A stretch of 64,000 nt of DNA from Nanchangia anserum (lineage in GTDB: Bacteria > Actinomycetota > Actinomycetes > Actinomycetales > Actinomycetaceae), in NCBI RefSeq assembly GCF_015240065.1, contig NZ_CP060506.1:1674001-1738000 (forward strand), written 5' to 3'. The translations under genes were made by a program, and so were the position numbers. The notes beneath the pieces are model-generated. The model saw only the letters and a list, made by a program, of their open reading frames with translations, was not told where the DNA came from and did not search any database. Shown here in pieces: positions 56,757 through 64,000 of this stretch (its first letter is position 1; each line of letters opens with the position of its first letter).

Positions 56757-58111
56757 TGCCGCGCAAGAAGTCACTGCCGCTCATTAAGGATTTCGACAAC
56801 ATCCCCGATGAGGCGCTGGTCCCCGCGGCCGAACAGCCCTACCCGATCCCGGCGCACTGGCGCTGGGTACGGTTTGCCAATCTGAATACCTTCACTTCGG
56901 CATCAATTTCACCTCTCAACTTTCCAGACACGAGTTTCACTCTTTACAGCGTTCCCTCTTTCGCGGTGAGAGAACCAGAGATCACGCGCGGGAAAGAAAT
57001 CGGCTCATCAAAGCAGCGAGTACGTCCCGGCGATGTGCTTTTGTGCAAGATCAACCCTCGGATTAACAGGGTCTGGGTGGTGACCAGTCCACACAATGCC
57101 ACGATCGCGTCATCTGAGTGGATCGTTTTCCGGCCAAGCTACGGAGCCTCAACATACTACGAGCTCTACTTTTCGAGTCCTATTTTCAGGCAGCTGCTAT
57201 GCTCAGAAACTTCGGGAGTCGGCGGCTCACTCACGCGCGCCCGCCCGAAGAACGTCGCAAAATACCCGATTCCGCTACCGCCGCTCGATGAGCAAGAGCG
57301 GATCGTCGCACAGGTGACAGAGCGCCTCGAGCAGATCGACGAAGCCGTCGCCCGCCTAGAAAAGTTTCTCAGAGACTCCGAGACCCGCCGTCACCACATC
57401 ATCGATTACGCGATGCGGGGGCATCTCACCAAGGAGTGGCGCGCAACCCGCACCAAACGGACAGACGCGCGGCGCAGCGACGACCAGCCAGCCGCCATCC
57501 CCGCAGACGAGCAGCCCTACCCAATCCCGGAGACCTGGACCTGGGTACGGCTAGGCGCCTCCACAACTTTTACCGGCGGAGGAACACCATCAAAATCTGT
57601 CCCCGATTATTGGAACGGGACTATCCCCTGGGCAAGCGTCAAGGACCTTACAGATACGTCTATTTCTGAAACGAAAGACCATATTTCCAACCAGGGACTT
57701 CAGAACAGTAGCGCAAACATCTGCACCCCGGGTGACTTGCTGTTAGCCACGCGAATCGACCCTGGAAGAGCCAGCGTAGCTCGGACGGCAATCGCAATCA
57801 ACCAGGATCTCAAGATCATCAGATCGCTCCATTTTACGACCGAGTTTCTGTTGCACTTTTTCAATGGCCATAGGGATGCCATCCGCGCCGCATCATCTGG
57901 AACAACAGTTAAAGGCATCTCCGTATCGCGCTTATCTTCGCTGCCAGTTCCACTGCCCCCTCTCAACGAGCAGAAGAAAATCGTCGAGAAGATCACTTCC
58001 TATACAGAGACCGCTCGTGACAGCGAGGTGAAAGCATCCGCCGCGATCGAGCAGCTGCGTACCGCTCGGGAACAACTGATCTCCTCGGCGCTCGCCGGAC
58101 AGCTCACCTGA
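56753..58111 (+). CDS. hsdS: Type I specificity subunit HsdS
   Basis: A 452-residue DNA-recognition subunit with two target-recognition domains. Each TRD is preceded by YPIPxHWRWVRF / YPIPETWTWVRL and followed by a conserved coiled-coil (PIPLPPLDEQERIVAQVTERLEQID and PVPLPPLNEQKKIVEKITSYTETA). The two repeats are about 200 residues each. The codon use and base composition in the TRDs are visibly A+T richer (about 56870-57250 and 57560-57960) than in the conserved helices, as expected for TRDs that are exchanged horizontally. The target sequence is not predictable. It overlaps hsdM. Confidence 0.95.
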   Translation: MMPRKKSLPLIKDFDNIPDEALVPAAEQPYPIPAHWRWVRFANLNTFTSASISPLNFPDTSFTLYSVPSFAVREPEITRGKEIGSSKQRVRPGDVLLCKINPRINRVWVVTSPHNATIASSEWIVFRPSYGASTYYELYFSSPIFRQLLCSETSGVGGSLTRARPKNVAKYPIPLPPLDEQERIVAQVTERLEQIDEAVARLEKFLRDSETRRHHIIDYAMRGHLTKEWRATRTKRTDARRSDDQPAAIPADEQPYPIPETWTWVRLGASTTFTGGGTPSKSVPDYWNGTIPWASVKDLTDTSISETKDHISNQGLQNSSANICTPGDLLLATRIDPGRASVARTAIAINQDLKIIRSLHFTTEFLLHFFNGHRDAIRAASSGTTVKGISVSRLSSLPVPLPPLNEQKKIVEKITSYTETARDSEVKASAAIEQLRTAREQLISSALAGQLT

Positions 58112-58123
58112 CGCCGCAGGGTC

Positions 58124-59854
58124 CTATGCCTTCTCTAGCTGGCTACTAAACATGCGGTGGAACTCGGTTCCTTCCGTCATCAACTCGGCATACGAACCCG
58201 TTTCGCACACCGCACCGTCCTTGAGCACGACGATGTTCTCGGCGGCCCGAAGCGTCGACACCCGGTGCGACGTCAGAATAATGACCCGCTTTTCGGCTTC
58301 CGCGGCAAGGCGGTCGAAGATTCGTTCTTCCGTCGGAGCGTCCACGGCGCTCGTCGGCTCGTCCAGGAACCACACGGGCGCGTCGGTGAGGACGGCGCGG
58401 GCGATGGCGAGGCGTTGCCACTGTCCCCCGGACAGTTCCGCGCCGCCCCACTGTCCTCCGAGCGCCGAGTCGACGCCGTCCGGCAGCGCGTCCACGAACT
58501 CCTCCGCTTCGGAAAAACGCAACGCGGCACGAATAGCGTCGTCGGTGACCCGCGCAGCCGGAACCCCAAGGGAGATGAACTCGCGTACGGTCAGCTCGTA
58601 GCGGCCGTAATCCTGCTGAACGGTAGCGAACTCGAACCAGTCCCCTGCCTCGGCGATATCGAGAGTCCTCCCGTCGACGCAGACCTCACCAGACCCCTCA
58701 CGCTGGACACCTTCGAGCGCCCGAATAAGGGAGGTCTTTCCCGACCCGTTCTCGCCCACCACGGCGCACAGCGAACCTCGCTGAGCCTCGAAAGACGCCG
58801 CCTTAACGGCCCTCACGTCACCGTAGCTGACATCCACATCGCGCACCGCCAACCGTTCCATTGCGACCTGCTGAAACCGCCTACCGTCGGTCTGTTGCAG
58901 TTTCAGCAGTGATCGGAAATGGCTATTCGCCGGCATGGAGATCGCCAGCTCGCCGACCTGGTACCCCACACCCGCCATCGCCGAGATCCCTGTCATGAGG
59001 CCGACGATTCCGGCAAACACCGCACCGACGCTGTGCTCCGCTTCGCGGTAGAGGAATACCAGGGCAATGATGAAGAGGATCGTGGTCGCTGCACCGGCAA
59101 CGGAGTCGGTCATGACGGACTTTCCCTCGAGCTTCTCGCGAATCCGGCGGAACTCCCGCCGCGATCGGATGGCGCCCTTAGCCAGCGTCGACGTCGCATT
59201 CATGAGCGACAACTCGGCACCCGTTTGCCGATACGAAAACTGATCTTGAAGGTACATGGCTCGCCGATTCGACTCGGCCGCCAGGGGCCAGTATTTGGCC
59301 TCCTGGCGCCCATACCATGCGTAGGCCAACGCAGTGGGCACCGGAGCAATCAGGCTGACGAGGGCGGCCTTCGCGCTCAAGTCGTATAAGGCAAAGCCCA
59401 AACTCGTCGCCGTCACAATCGCGCTCAGAACATTAATCGACGCCTGAAACTGGGACGACGGGTGCCCTTCGGACAAACACTCGCGAGCCTTCCGTACGAT
59501 GCTCATGCACGACTGTGACTCGTACGAACTCGGCGGGATCCGCGTCATCGCGACGTCGAATTGATCTAACGCGTGCGTATTGATCCGCAACGCGTGAATT
59601 CGGGACGCAGCATACGCCACCTGTTGGAGTGCGCCGCCAGCCCCAAACAAGATCCCCGCCACGATGAGCAGCCAGAGAATAGACGTCGAACTCACGAGCG
59701 CGCGCGACAGGAAACGCACCACCAACACATTCACCGCGGGAACAAAAGCGACAATGAGCAGGAGCAGCGTCGATATGCACCCCCACAGCTTCGACGCCCC
59801 GAAACCATACCGCAGCGCCCACAACCAGCCAGGATAGGACTCATACGTTTTCAT
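58124..59854 (-). CDS. ABC exporter, fused permease-ATPase half transporter
   Basis: A 576-residue exporter. The N-terminal part (to about residue 320) has five to six membrane segments, starting KLWGCISTLLLLIVAFVPAVNVLVV. The ATPase has Walker A VVGENGSGKTSLIRAL, the Q-loop, signature ELSGGQWQRLAIARA, Walker B WFLDEPTSAVD and H-loop LTSHRVS. It resembles exporters of peptide/RiPP or lipid-type substrates. No precursor peptide, modifying enzyme, or partner exporter gene was found next to it, so it is an orphan. It has a GGAGG ribosome site and ends 13 nt from hsdS, convergent. Confidence 0.88.
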   Translation of the reverse strand: MKTYESYPGWLWALRYGFGASKLWGCISTLLLLIVAFVPAVNVLVVRFLSRALVSSTSILWLLIVAGILFGAGGALQQVAYAASRIHALRINTHALDQFDVAMTRIPPSSYESQSCMSIVRKARECLSEGHPSSQFQASINVLSAIVTATSLGFALYDLSAKAALVSLIAPVPTALAYAWYGRQEAKYWPLAAESNRRAMYLQDQFSYRQTGAELSLMNATSTLAKGAIRSRREFRRIREKLEGKSVMTDSVAGAATTILFIIALVFLYREAEHSVGAVFAGIVGLMTGISAMAGVGYQVGELAISMPANSHFRSLLKLQQTDGRRFQQVAMERLAVRDVDVSYGDVRAVKAASFEAQRGSLCAVVGENGSGKTSLIRALEGVQREGSGEVCVDGRTLDIAEAGDWFEFATVQQDYGRYELTVREFISLGVPAARVTDDAIRAALRFSEAEEFVDALPDGVDSALGGQWGGAELSGGQWQRLAIARAVLTDAPVWFLDEPTSAVDAPTEERIFDRLAAEAEKRVIILTSHRVSTLRAAENIVVLKDGAVCETGSYAELMTEGTEFHRMFSSQLEKA

Positions 59855-59981
59855 GACATGCCTCCATCGCCCTGAGACGTCGATGTATCAGGAGCTTCTC
59901 AACCGTCTAAGCGGCCGCGGATCGGCCCCGCGGACCCGTTCTTGGTTTCGCACCACCGCTAATCGGCTGCCCTGGCCAACA

Positions 59982-60040
59982 AAAAACACCCACTTTGGTC
60001 GCTGTCCGATCTGACCGGAGGTCGCACCAAAATGGGTGTC
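59982..60040 (-). terminator. Terminator after tRNA-Thr (minus strand)
   Basis: An inverted repeat with outer stem ACACCCA...TGGGTGT (at 59986-60039) and a 25-nt interior, ending in a T-run on the minus strand (A-run at 59981-59986 on the plus strand). It begins 4 nt after the tRNA 3' end. Confidence 0.75.
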
Positions 60041-60043
60041 ACG

Positions 60044-60119
60044 TGGAGCCGCCTGTGGGAATCGAACCCACGACCTATTCATTACGAGTGAATCGCTCTG
60101 CCGACTGAGCTAAGGCGGC
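60044..60119 (-). tRNA. tRNA-Thr (anticodon CGT), CCA encoded
   Basis: 76 nt on the minus strand. Acceptor GCCGCCT pairs with AGGCGGC, discriminator T, encoded CCA. The anticodon arm has CACT-CGT-AATG giving CGT, which reads ACG; T-arm GTGGGTTCGATTCCCAC is perfect. Confidence 0.97.
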
Positions 60120-60187
60120 GTGCCGAGGCACGACTGCCATCATGCCCGAGACCGCACAACACTGGCAAGCGTGGCCCCTGTGACTTA

Positions 60188-60232
60188 CATCGCGGCGTCG
60201 GTGCGCAAAGACCCCGCACCGACGCCGCGATG
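60188..60232 (-). terminator. 18-bp hairpin downstream of lsr2
   Basis: A perfect 18-bp stem (60188-60205 with 60215-60232, 9-nt loop) between lsr2 and tRNA-Thr. The only T tract (60233-60237) is on the plus strand, whereas lsr2 runs leftward; it may stop both directions. Confidence 0.6.
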
Positions 60233-60244
60233 TTTTTGCGCGGT

Positions 60245-60562
60245 TTACGCGTGGGCCTCGTAGTAGGCGTCGCGAACCTTGGTGGGGATGCGACCGCGGG
60301 CGGGAACGTCAATGTTGCGCTCGCGAGCCCACTCGCGAATCTTCGCCGACTCGGACTTTCCGCGCGGCGTCCCGATGGTGCGACGGCCACCGATGCGCGT
60401 CGCCGCATCGGCCCACTTGCGCAGTTCCGAACGCAGCTTCTCGGCGTTCTTGGTGGTCAGATCGATTTCGTAGCTGACGCCATCGAGTCCGAACTTGACG
60501 GTCGTGTCGGCCGGCTCGCCGGTAATGTCGTCAATCAAGATTGTCGTTGTCTGCTTCGCCAT
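60245..60562 (-). CDS. lsr2: Nucleoid-associated xenogeneic silencer Lsr2
   Basis: A 105-residue H-NS-like protein. The start MAKQTTTILIDDITGEPAD is the canonical Lsr2 N-terminal oligomerisation domain, with VKFGLDGVSYEIDLTTKNAEKL continuing it. The C-terminal DNA-binding part has SAKIREWARERNIDVPARGRIP with the RGR minor-groove motif, which inserts in A+T-rich DNA. ATG 60562 was chosen because the canonical MAKQ start is here; the open frame is longer upstream. It is next to the restriction island, which contains the A+T-richest DNA noticed in the window. Confidence 0.97.
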   Translation of the reverse strand: MAKQTTTILIDDITGEPADTTVKFGLDGVSYEIDLTTKNAEKLRSELRKWADAATRIGGRRTIGTPRGKSESAKIREWARERNIDVPARGRIPTKVRDAYYEAHA

Positions 60563-60862
60563 GGAAACCCCCATGTTTGCCAAAAGATTGAAGTGGATGC
60601 TTACGCCACAGCGTACATGCCGAGCATATACCGCCACCCGTCCACCTATCCAGGAAATTGACAAAGAAATACGCGAGGGAAGTCCGGCGGCCTCCGCGCT
60701 TTAGGGGCGCCGCTGTTACGCATTAGCGATTCGCGTCCACCTCACGCCCTCGCTATTAGCGCGGTACGCCCGTGCATCGCCGCACGCGCCAGGTGACGAC
60801 TTCCACGCACACCAGGGGCTAACGCCCTACCACGCCCGCGGCGAAGGTGAGAGACTGGAGCC
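60563..60862. other. Divergent lsr2-gpmA promoter region
   Basis: 300 bp with no gene. It contains the lsr2 leader on the minus strand, with a possible -35 TTGTCA near 60659-60664, and toward gpmA a GAGACT box 6 nt before its ATG. No repeats were noticed. Confidence 0.5.
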
Positions 60863-61599
60863 ATGACATACACACTGATTCTGCTCCGTCACGGGCAAAG
60901 CGAATGGAATGCCAAGAACCTCTTCACCGGTTGGGTCGACGTGCCCCTGTCCGAACAGGGTCGCGCCGAGGCCGTTCACGGTGGCGAGCTGATGAAGAAG
61001 GAAGGCATCCTGCCTGACGTCCTCTACACGTCGATGCTGCGCCGCGCCATCATGACGGCGAACCTCGCGCTCGATGCCGCCGACGGCACTGGATTCCCGT
61101 TCACCGCGACTGGCGCCTCAACGAGCGCCACTACGGCGCCCTGCAAGGCAAGAACAAGAAGGAAATCCGCGACGAGTACGGCGAGGACCAGTTCATGGAG
61201 TGGCGCCGCTCCTACGACACGCCGCCGCCGGCCATCGAGGCGGGCAGCGAGTTCAGCCAGGACTCCGATCCGCGCTACGCCGGAGAGCCGATTCCGGCCA
61301 CCGAGTGCCTGAAGGACGTCCTCGAGCGCCTGCTGCCCTACTGGGAGGACACGCTGGTTCCCGAGCTGAAGTCGGGCAAGAAGGTCCTCATCGCCGCGCA
61401 CGGCAACTCGCTGCGCGCTCTCGTCAAGCACCTCGACGAGATCTCGGACGACGACATCGCCGGCGTCAACATCCCCACGGGTGTGCCGCTGGTCTACGAG
61501 CTCGACGAGGAGACCCTCAAGCCCATCAAGAAGGGCGGGACGTACCTGGACCCCGACGCCGAGGCCAAGATCGCCGCGGTCGCCAACCAGGGCAAGTAA
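60863..61599 (+). CDS. gpmA: 2,3-bisphosphoglycerate-dependent phosphoglycerate mutase (one frameshift as given)
   Basis: Interconverts 3- and 2-phosphoglycerate in glycolysis. Active-site [26 protein letters not shown] (phosphohistidine RHG), then [19 protein letters not shown], a base lost near 61083, then [26 protein letters not shown] in the restored frame, and [18 protein letters not shown] with the second His, [10 protein letters not shown]. Corrected length 245 residues, the family size. GAGACT is 6 nt before ATG, so leaderless initiation is possible. Confidence 0.95.
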
Positions 61600-61610
61600 C
61601 CCCAAGCATT

Positions 61611-61646
61611 CGGCGCGACGCCCACCGCTCGGCGGGCGTCGCGCCG
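61611..61646 (+). terminator. GC hairpin after gpmA
   Basis: A 13-bp perfect stem (CGGCGCGACGCCC with GGGCGTCGCGCCG, 10-nt loop) beginning 12 nt after the gpmA stop, without U tract. Confidence 0.6.
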
Positions 61647-61724
61647 ACGTCTACCCAGACTGGAAAAACACCGAGATTTAGGCTAAAATAGGCCGAAAAG
61701 ACAGATAGGTGAAGGGCAATTCAC

Positions 61725-62237
61725 ATGACGTTCGACGTGGGTCAGACCGTTGTTTATCCGCATCACGGGGCCGCGGTGATCGAGAAAATTTCGACCCGCA
61801 TGCTCAAGGGCGAAGAAAAGAAATACCTCACCCTGCGAATTACCAACGGCGACCTCACGATCCAGGTTCCCGCCGACAACGTCGAGATGGTGGGCGTGCG
61901 CGACGTCGTCGACGAAGAGGGCCTGCAAAAGGTCCTTGACGTCCTGCAAACCGCCTACGTCGAAGAGCCGACCAACTGGTCGCGCCGCTACAAGGCCAAC
62001 CAGGAAAAGATCGCCACCGGCGACATCCTCAAGGTCTCCGAGGTCGTGCGCGACCTGTCGCACCGCGACACCGATCGCGGCCTGTCCGCCGGCGAAAAGC
62101 GGATGCTGTCGAAGGCCCGCCAGATCCTCGTTTCCGAACTGGCGCTGGCCAAGGACGAGGACGAGGACGCCGCCTCCGACCGCCTCGACGCGATCCTCGC
62201 CGAAGCCCACCAGGTGGGCGACGACGACCAGGAGTAG
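61725..62237 (+). CDS. carD: CarD-family RNA polymerase-binding regulator
   Basis: A 170-residue global transcription factor that binds the RNA polymerase beta lobe and stabilises the open complex at rRNA promoters. The N-terminal Tudor-like fold is [20 protein letters not shown] and [23 protein letters not shown], and the C-terminal helical DNA-binding part contains [32 protein letters not shown], all matching mycobacterial CarD. TAAAAT lies upstream at 61683-61688, with a 40-nt leader and GAAGGG. ispD follows 6 nt later, a common carD-ispD arrangement. Confidence 0.97.
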   Translation: MTFDVGQTVVYPHHGAAVIEKISTRMLKGEEKKYLTLRITNGDLTIQVPADNVEMVGVRDVVDEEGLQKVLDVLQTAYVEEPTNWSRRYKANQEKIATGDILKVSEVVRDLSHRDTDRGLSAGEKRMLSKARQILVSELALAKDEDEDAASDRLDAILAEAHQVGDDDQE

Positions 62238-62243
62238 ACCGCT

Positions 62244-62996
62244 GTGACTCGTCCCGTGTTCGTCGTCCTCACGGCCGCGGGCATGGGGACACGGCTGGGA
62301 TCGCGCGACCCCAAGGCCCTCGTCCCCGTCGCTGGACGGACCATCCTCGCGCACTCCCTCGACCTGGTCGCGGGGCTGCCCGACGTGGCGGGCGTGGCGG
62401 TGACGGCACCCGCCGACCACCTCGACCGTTTCCGCGACATCGTCGAGGCCGCCGAGCTGTCGTGCCCGTCGCGTGTCACCCCCGGCGGCGATACCCGCCA
62501 GCAATCCGTCCGCGCGGGATTGGAGGCCCTAGCCGATCTCTCGGGCACGCGCTCGCGCGATGCCGACGCCATCGTCCTCATCCACGACGCGGCCCGCTGC
62601 CTGACGCCGATCGACCAGGCTCTCCGCGTCATCGACGCCGTCGCCGCCGGATGCGATGCCGTCACCCCGGCGCTGCCCGTCGTCGACACGATCACCCAGG
62701 CCGGCCCCGCGCGCACGCTGCACGGCGAAGGCGGACCCGTCGAGGTCGAAGAGGCCGGCGCCACGCTCGACCGCTCGCGCCTGCGCGCCGTCCAGACCCC
62801 GCAGGGCTTCCCCGGACACCTCATCTGGGCCGCCCACACGGCACCGGAGACCGACGCCGCCGCCACCGACGACATCCAGATGGTCGTCGCCGCCGGTGGC
62901 ACCGCGGCCCTCGTCGCCGGCGACCCGCTCGCCTTCAAAATCACCGTCCCCCTTGACCTCGACCGGGCGCACACCATCCTCACCGCCCGCGCGTAA
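62244..62996 (+). CDS. ispD: 2-C-methyl-D-erythritol 4-phosphate cytidylyltransferase
   Basis: A 250-residue enzyme of the MEP isoprenoid pathway. The N-terminal nucleotide-binding VVLTAAGMGTRLGSRDPKALVPVAG, then VLIHDAARCLTPIDQALRVID, and a Lys/Arg-bearing RAVQTPQGF with TDDIQMVVAAGG near the C-terminus are typical IspD motifs. GTG 62244 follows AGGAG. No ispF is immediately downstream; a MFS gene follows in the same direction. Confidence 0.95.
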   Translation: MTRPVFVVLTAAGMGTRLGSRDPKALVPVAGRTILAHSLDLVAGLPDVAGVAVTAPADHLDRFRDIVEAAELSCPSRVTPGGDTRQQSVRAGLEALADLSGTRSRDADAIVLIHDAARCLTPIDQALRVIDAVAAGCDAVTPALPVVDTITQAGPARTLHGEGGPVEVEEAGATLDRSRLRAVQTPQGFPGHLIWAAHTAPETDAAATDDIQMVVAAGGTAALVAGDPLAFKITVPLDLDRAHTILTARA

Positions 62997-63019
62997 CCCC
63001 ATCTGCGAGGAGAACCCCT

Positions 63020-64000
63020 ATGACCGCCCCCTCCCCGGCGACACCCACCCCTCCCACCCCACGCATCCTGTCCGTACCCGTGCTCTCGTGGGGCTTGTGG
63101 GACTGGGGATCGGCCGCCTTCAACTCCGTCGCGACGACGTTCGTCTTCAGCGTGTACCTGACCACCCCCGGACTGTTCGCCGACGGCGACGGCGGCACCG
63201 GTGCCCTGTCGATGGGGCTGCTCATCGCCGGCATCGTCGTCGCCATCGCGGCCCCCATCACCGGCCAGCAGGGCGACCGCCGCGGCCGCTCCCACCTGCT
63301 GCTCGCCTTCTTCACCGCGCTCGTCGTCATCTCGATGCTCGCGATGTTCTTCGTCTACCCCACCTCGCCGCTCGGCTCGGTCGGGGCGCTGTGGCTCGGC
63401 GTCGCACTGCTGGGATTCGGCAACATCTTCTTTGAATTCGCCTCGGTCAACTACAACGCCATGCTGCCGCGCATCTCGACGCGTCAAACGATGGGGCGCG
63501 TGTCGGGGCTGGGCTGGGGACTCGGCTACATCGGCGGCATCATCCTGCTCGCCCTCATGTACGTCGGTTTCATCGCCCCCGAAGTCGGCTGGTTCGGCAT
63601 CACCGCCGTCGACTACCTGAACATTCGCGTCGTCATGGTGATCTCGGCGGTGTGGTTCGCCGTCTTCGCGATCCCCGTCCTCGCCTTCTTCCCGCATCGC
63701 CCCGCCGACCCGGCGGCCCTGGCGGCACCGCGCGAGACTCTGCCGGCCGCCTATCGTCGCCTGTGGAGCACCGTGCGCTCGCTCGCCCGCGTCTCGCCGC
63801 CGACCCTGAAATTCATGGTCGCATCCGCGATCTTCCGCGACGGCCTGGCCGGCGTGTTCACCTACGGCGCCATCATCGCCGCCGGCACGTTCCACATGAG
63901 CCAGGGCGACATCCTCATTTTCGGAATCGTCGCCAACGTCGTCGCCGGGCTGTTCACCATCGGTTGCGGGCCGCTGGACGACTGGCTCGGCCCCAAGCGC
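63020..64000 (+). CDS. MFS transporter, UMF1/Atg22-like (truncated by window end)
   Basis: 327 codons visible from ATG 63020 (AGGAGA upstream), and the reading frame is open at the window edge. The N-terminus VPVLSWGLWDWGSAAFNSVATTFVFSVYLT (WGLYDWANSAF-type motif) and the loop APITGQQGDRRGRSHLL, then MLPRISTRQTMGRVSGLGWGLGYIGGIILL, are the signature of the Atg22/UMF1 group. About nine helices are visible. Substrate unknown. It follows ispD by 23 nt and may share its transcript. Confidence 0.85.
   Translation, partial: MTAPSPATPTPPTPRILSVPVLSWGLWDWGSAAFNSVATTFVFSVYLTTPGLFADGDGGTGALSMGLLIAGIVVAIAAPITGQQGDRRGRSHLLLAFFTALVVISMLAMFFVYPTSPLGSVGALWLGVALLGFGNIFFEFASVNYNAMLPRISTRQTMGRVSGLGWGLGYIGGIILLALMYVGFIAPEVGWFGITAVDYLNIRVVMVISAVWFAVFAIPVLAFFPHRPADPAALAAPRETLPAAYRRLWSTVRSLARVSPPTLKFMVASAIFRDGLAGVFTYGAIIAAGTFHMSQGDILIFGIVANVVAGLFTIGCGPLDDWLGPKR

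Noticed and set aside
58124-60040. A RiPP/lantibiotic cluster around the ABC exporter
   Set aside because: No precursor peptide or modifying enzyme next to it; the upstream gap of about 180 nt up to the tRNA holds none.
51895-60119. Prophage or integrative element
   Set aside because: No integrase, excisionase, phage or mobilisation gene; no repeated tRNA end.

Overview
The window is G+C-rich, gene-dense chromosomal DNA from an actinobacterium, most likely a member of the Actinomycetaceae (Actinomyces/Schaalia-like). The grounds are family-level: a dnaK promoter with HspR-type (HAIR) inverted repeats, Lsr2 and CarD, a tilS-hpt-ftsH-folE-folP-folB/K-DUF3180-mutY cluster, a two-domain MutT1-type Nudix/histidine phosphatase, CCA-encoding tRNA genes, and several genes whose -10 box lies 6-8 nt before the start codon (leaderless transcripts). 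A species cannot be named from this alone.

Layout. 1-14.4 kb: the 5' part of dnaK, two exported proteins, poxB, a DUF998/hydrolase pair, a lipoprotein, a TrkH-type K+ channel, clpC, dtd, ygfZ, a nitrobindin-like gene and a membrane protein. 14.5-17.4 kb: phosphate transport (DUF47-Pit), a lipoprotein and a MarR regulator. 17.4-22.5 kb: a sugar ABC transporter with a LacI repressor and a DUF624 protein, driven from a promoter carrying three perfect or near-perfect palindromes. 22.5-27.8 kb: an LssY_C membrane protein, the PTS-dependent dihydroxyacetone kinase operon dhaKLM, and mutT1. 28-35 kb: an FAH-family hydrolase, a quinone oxidoreductase, a YbdK-like ligase next to a glutamine amidotransferase, an RluA pseudouridine synthase, an AGE-family epimerase and an anchored protein. 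35-45.5 kb: mutY, DUF3180, the folate genes, ftsH, hpt, tilS and dacB, all leftward. 45.5-51.8 kb: ppa, an MFS exporter, metNIQ under a compact SAM riboswitch, tadA and upp. 51.9-60.1 kb: an accessory island between tRNA-Ser and tRNA-Thr holding a type I restriction-modification operon (hsdRMS) and an orphan ABC exporter. 60.2-64 kb: lsr2, gpmA, carD, ispD and the start of a second MFS gene.

A dominant feature is that at least thirteen genes, several of them normally essential (ftsH, clpC, gpmA, folB/K), are interrupted by one- or two-base insertions or deletions, mostly at short G/C runs. In nearly every case undoing the inferred indels gives exactly a family-length protein. I treat these as one functional gene each, most probably sequencing or assembly errors, and give the whole span. 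The hsdR break is kept apart because it lies in a C8 tract inside a restriction gene.

The most interesting signals are the compact SAM riboswitch that apparently lacks P4 and abuts the metN ribosome binding site, the three-palindrome sugar promoter, a FolB-FolK fusion with a tail of more than 300 residues, a DhaM without a visible HPr domain, the hsdR poly-C tract, and the YbdK-like ligase/amidotransferase pair. I found no CRISPR array, insertion sequence, integrase or prophage.
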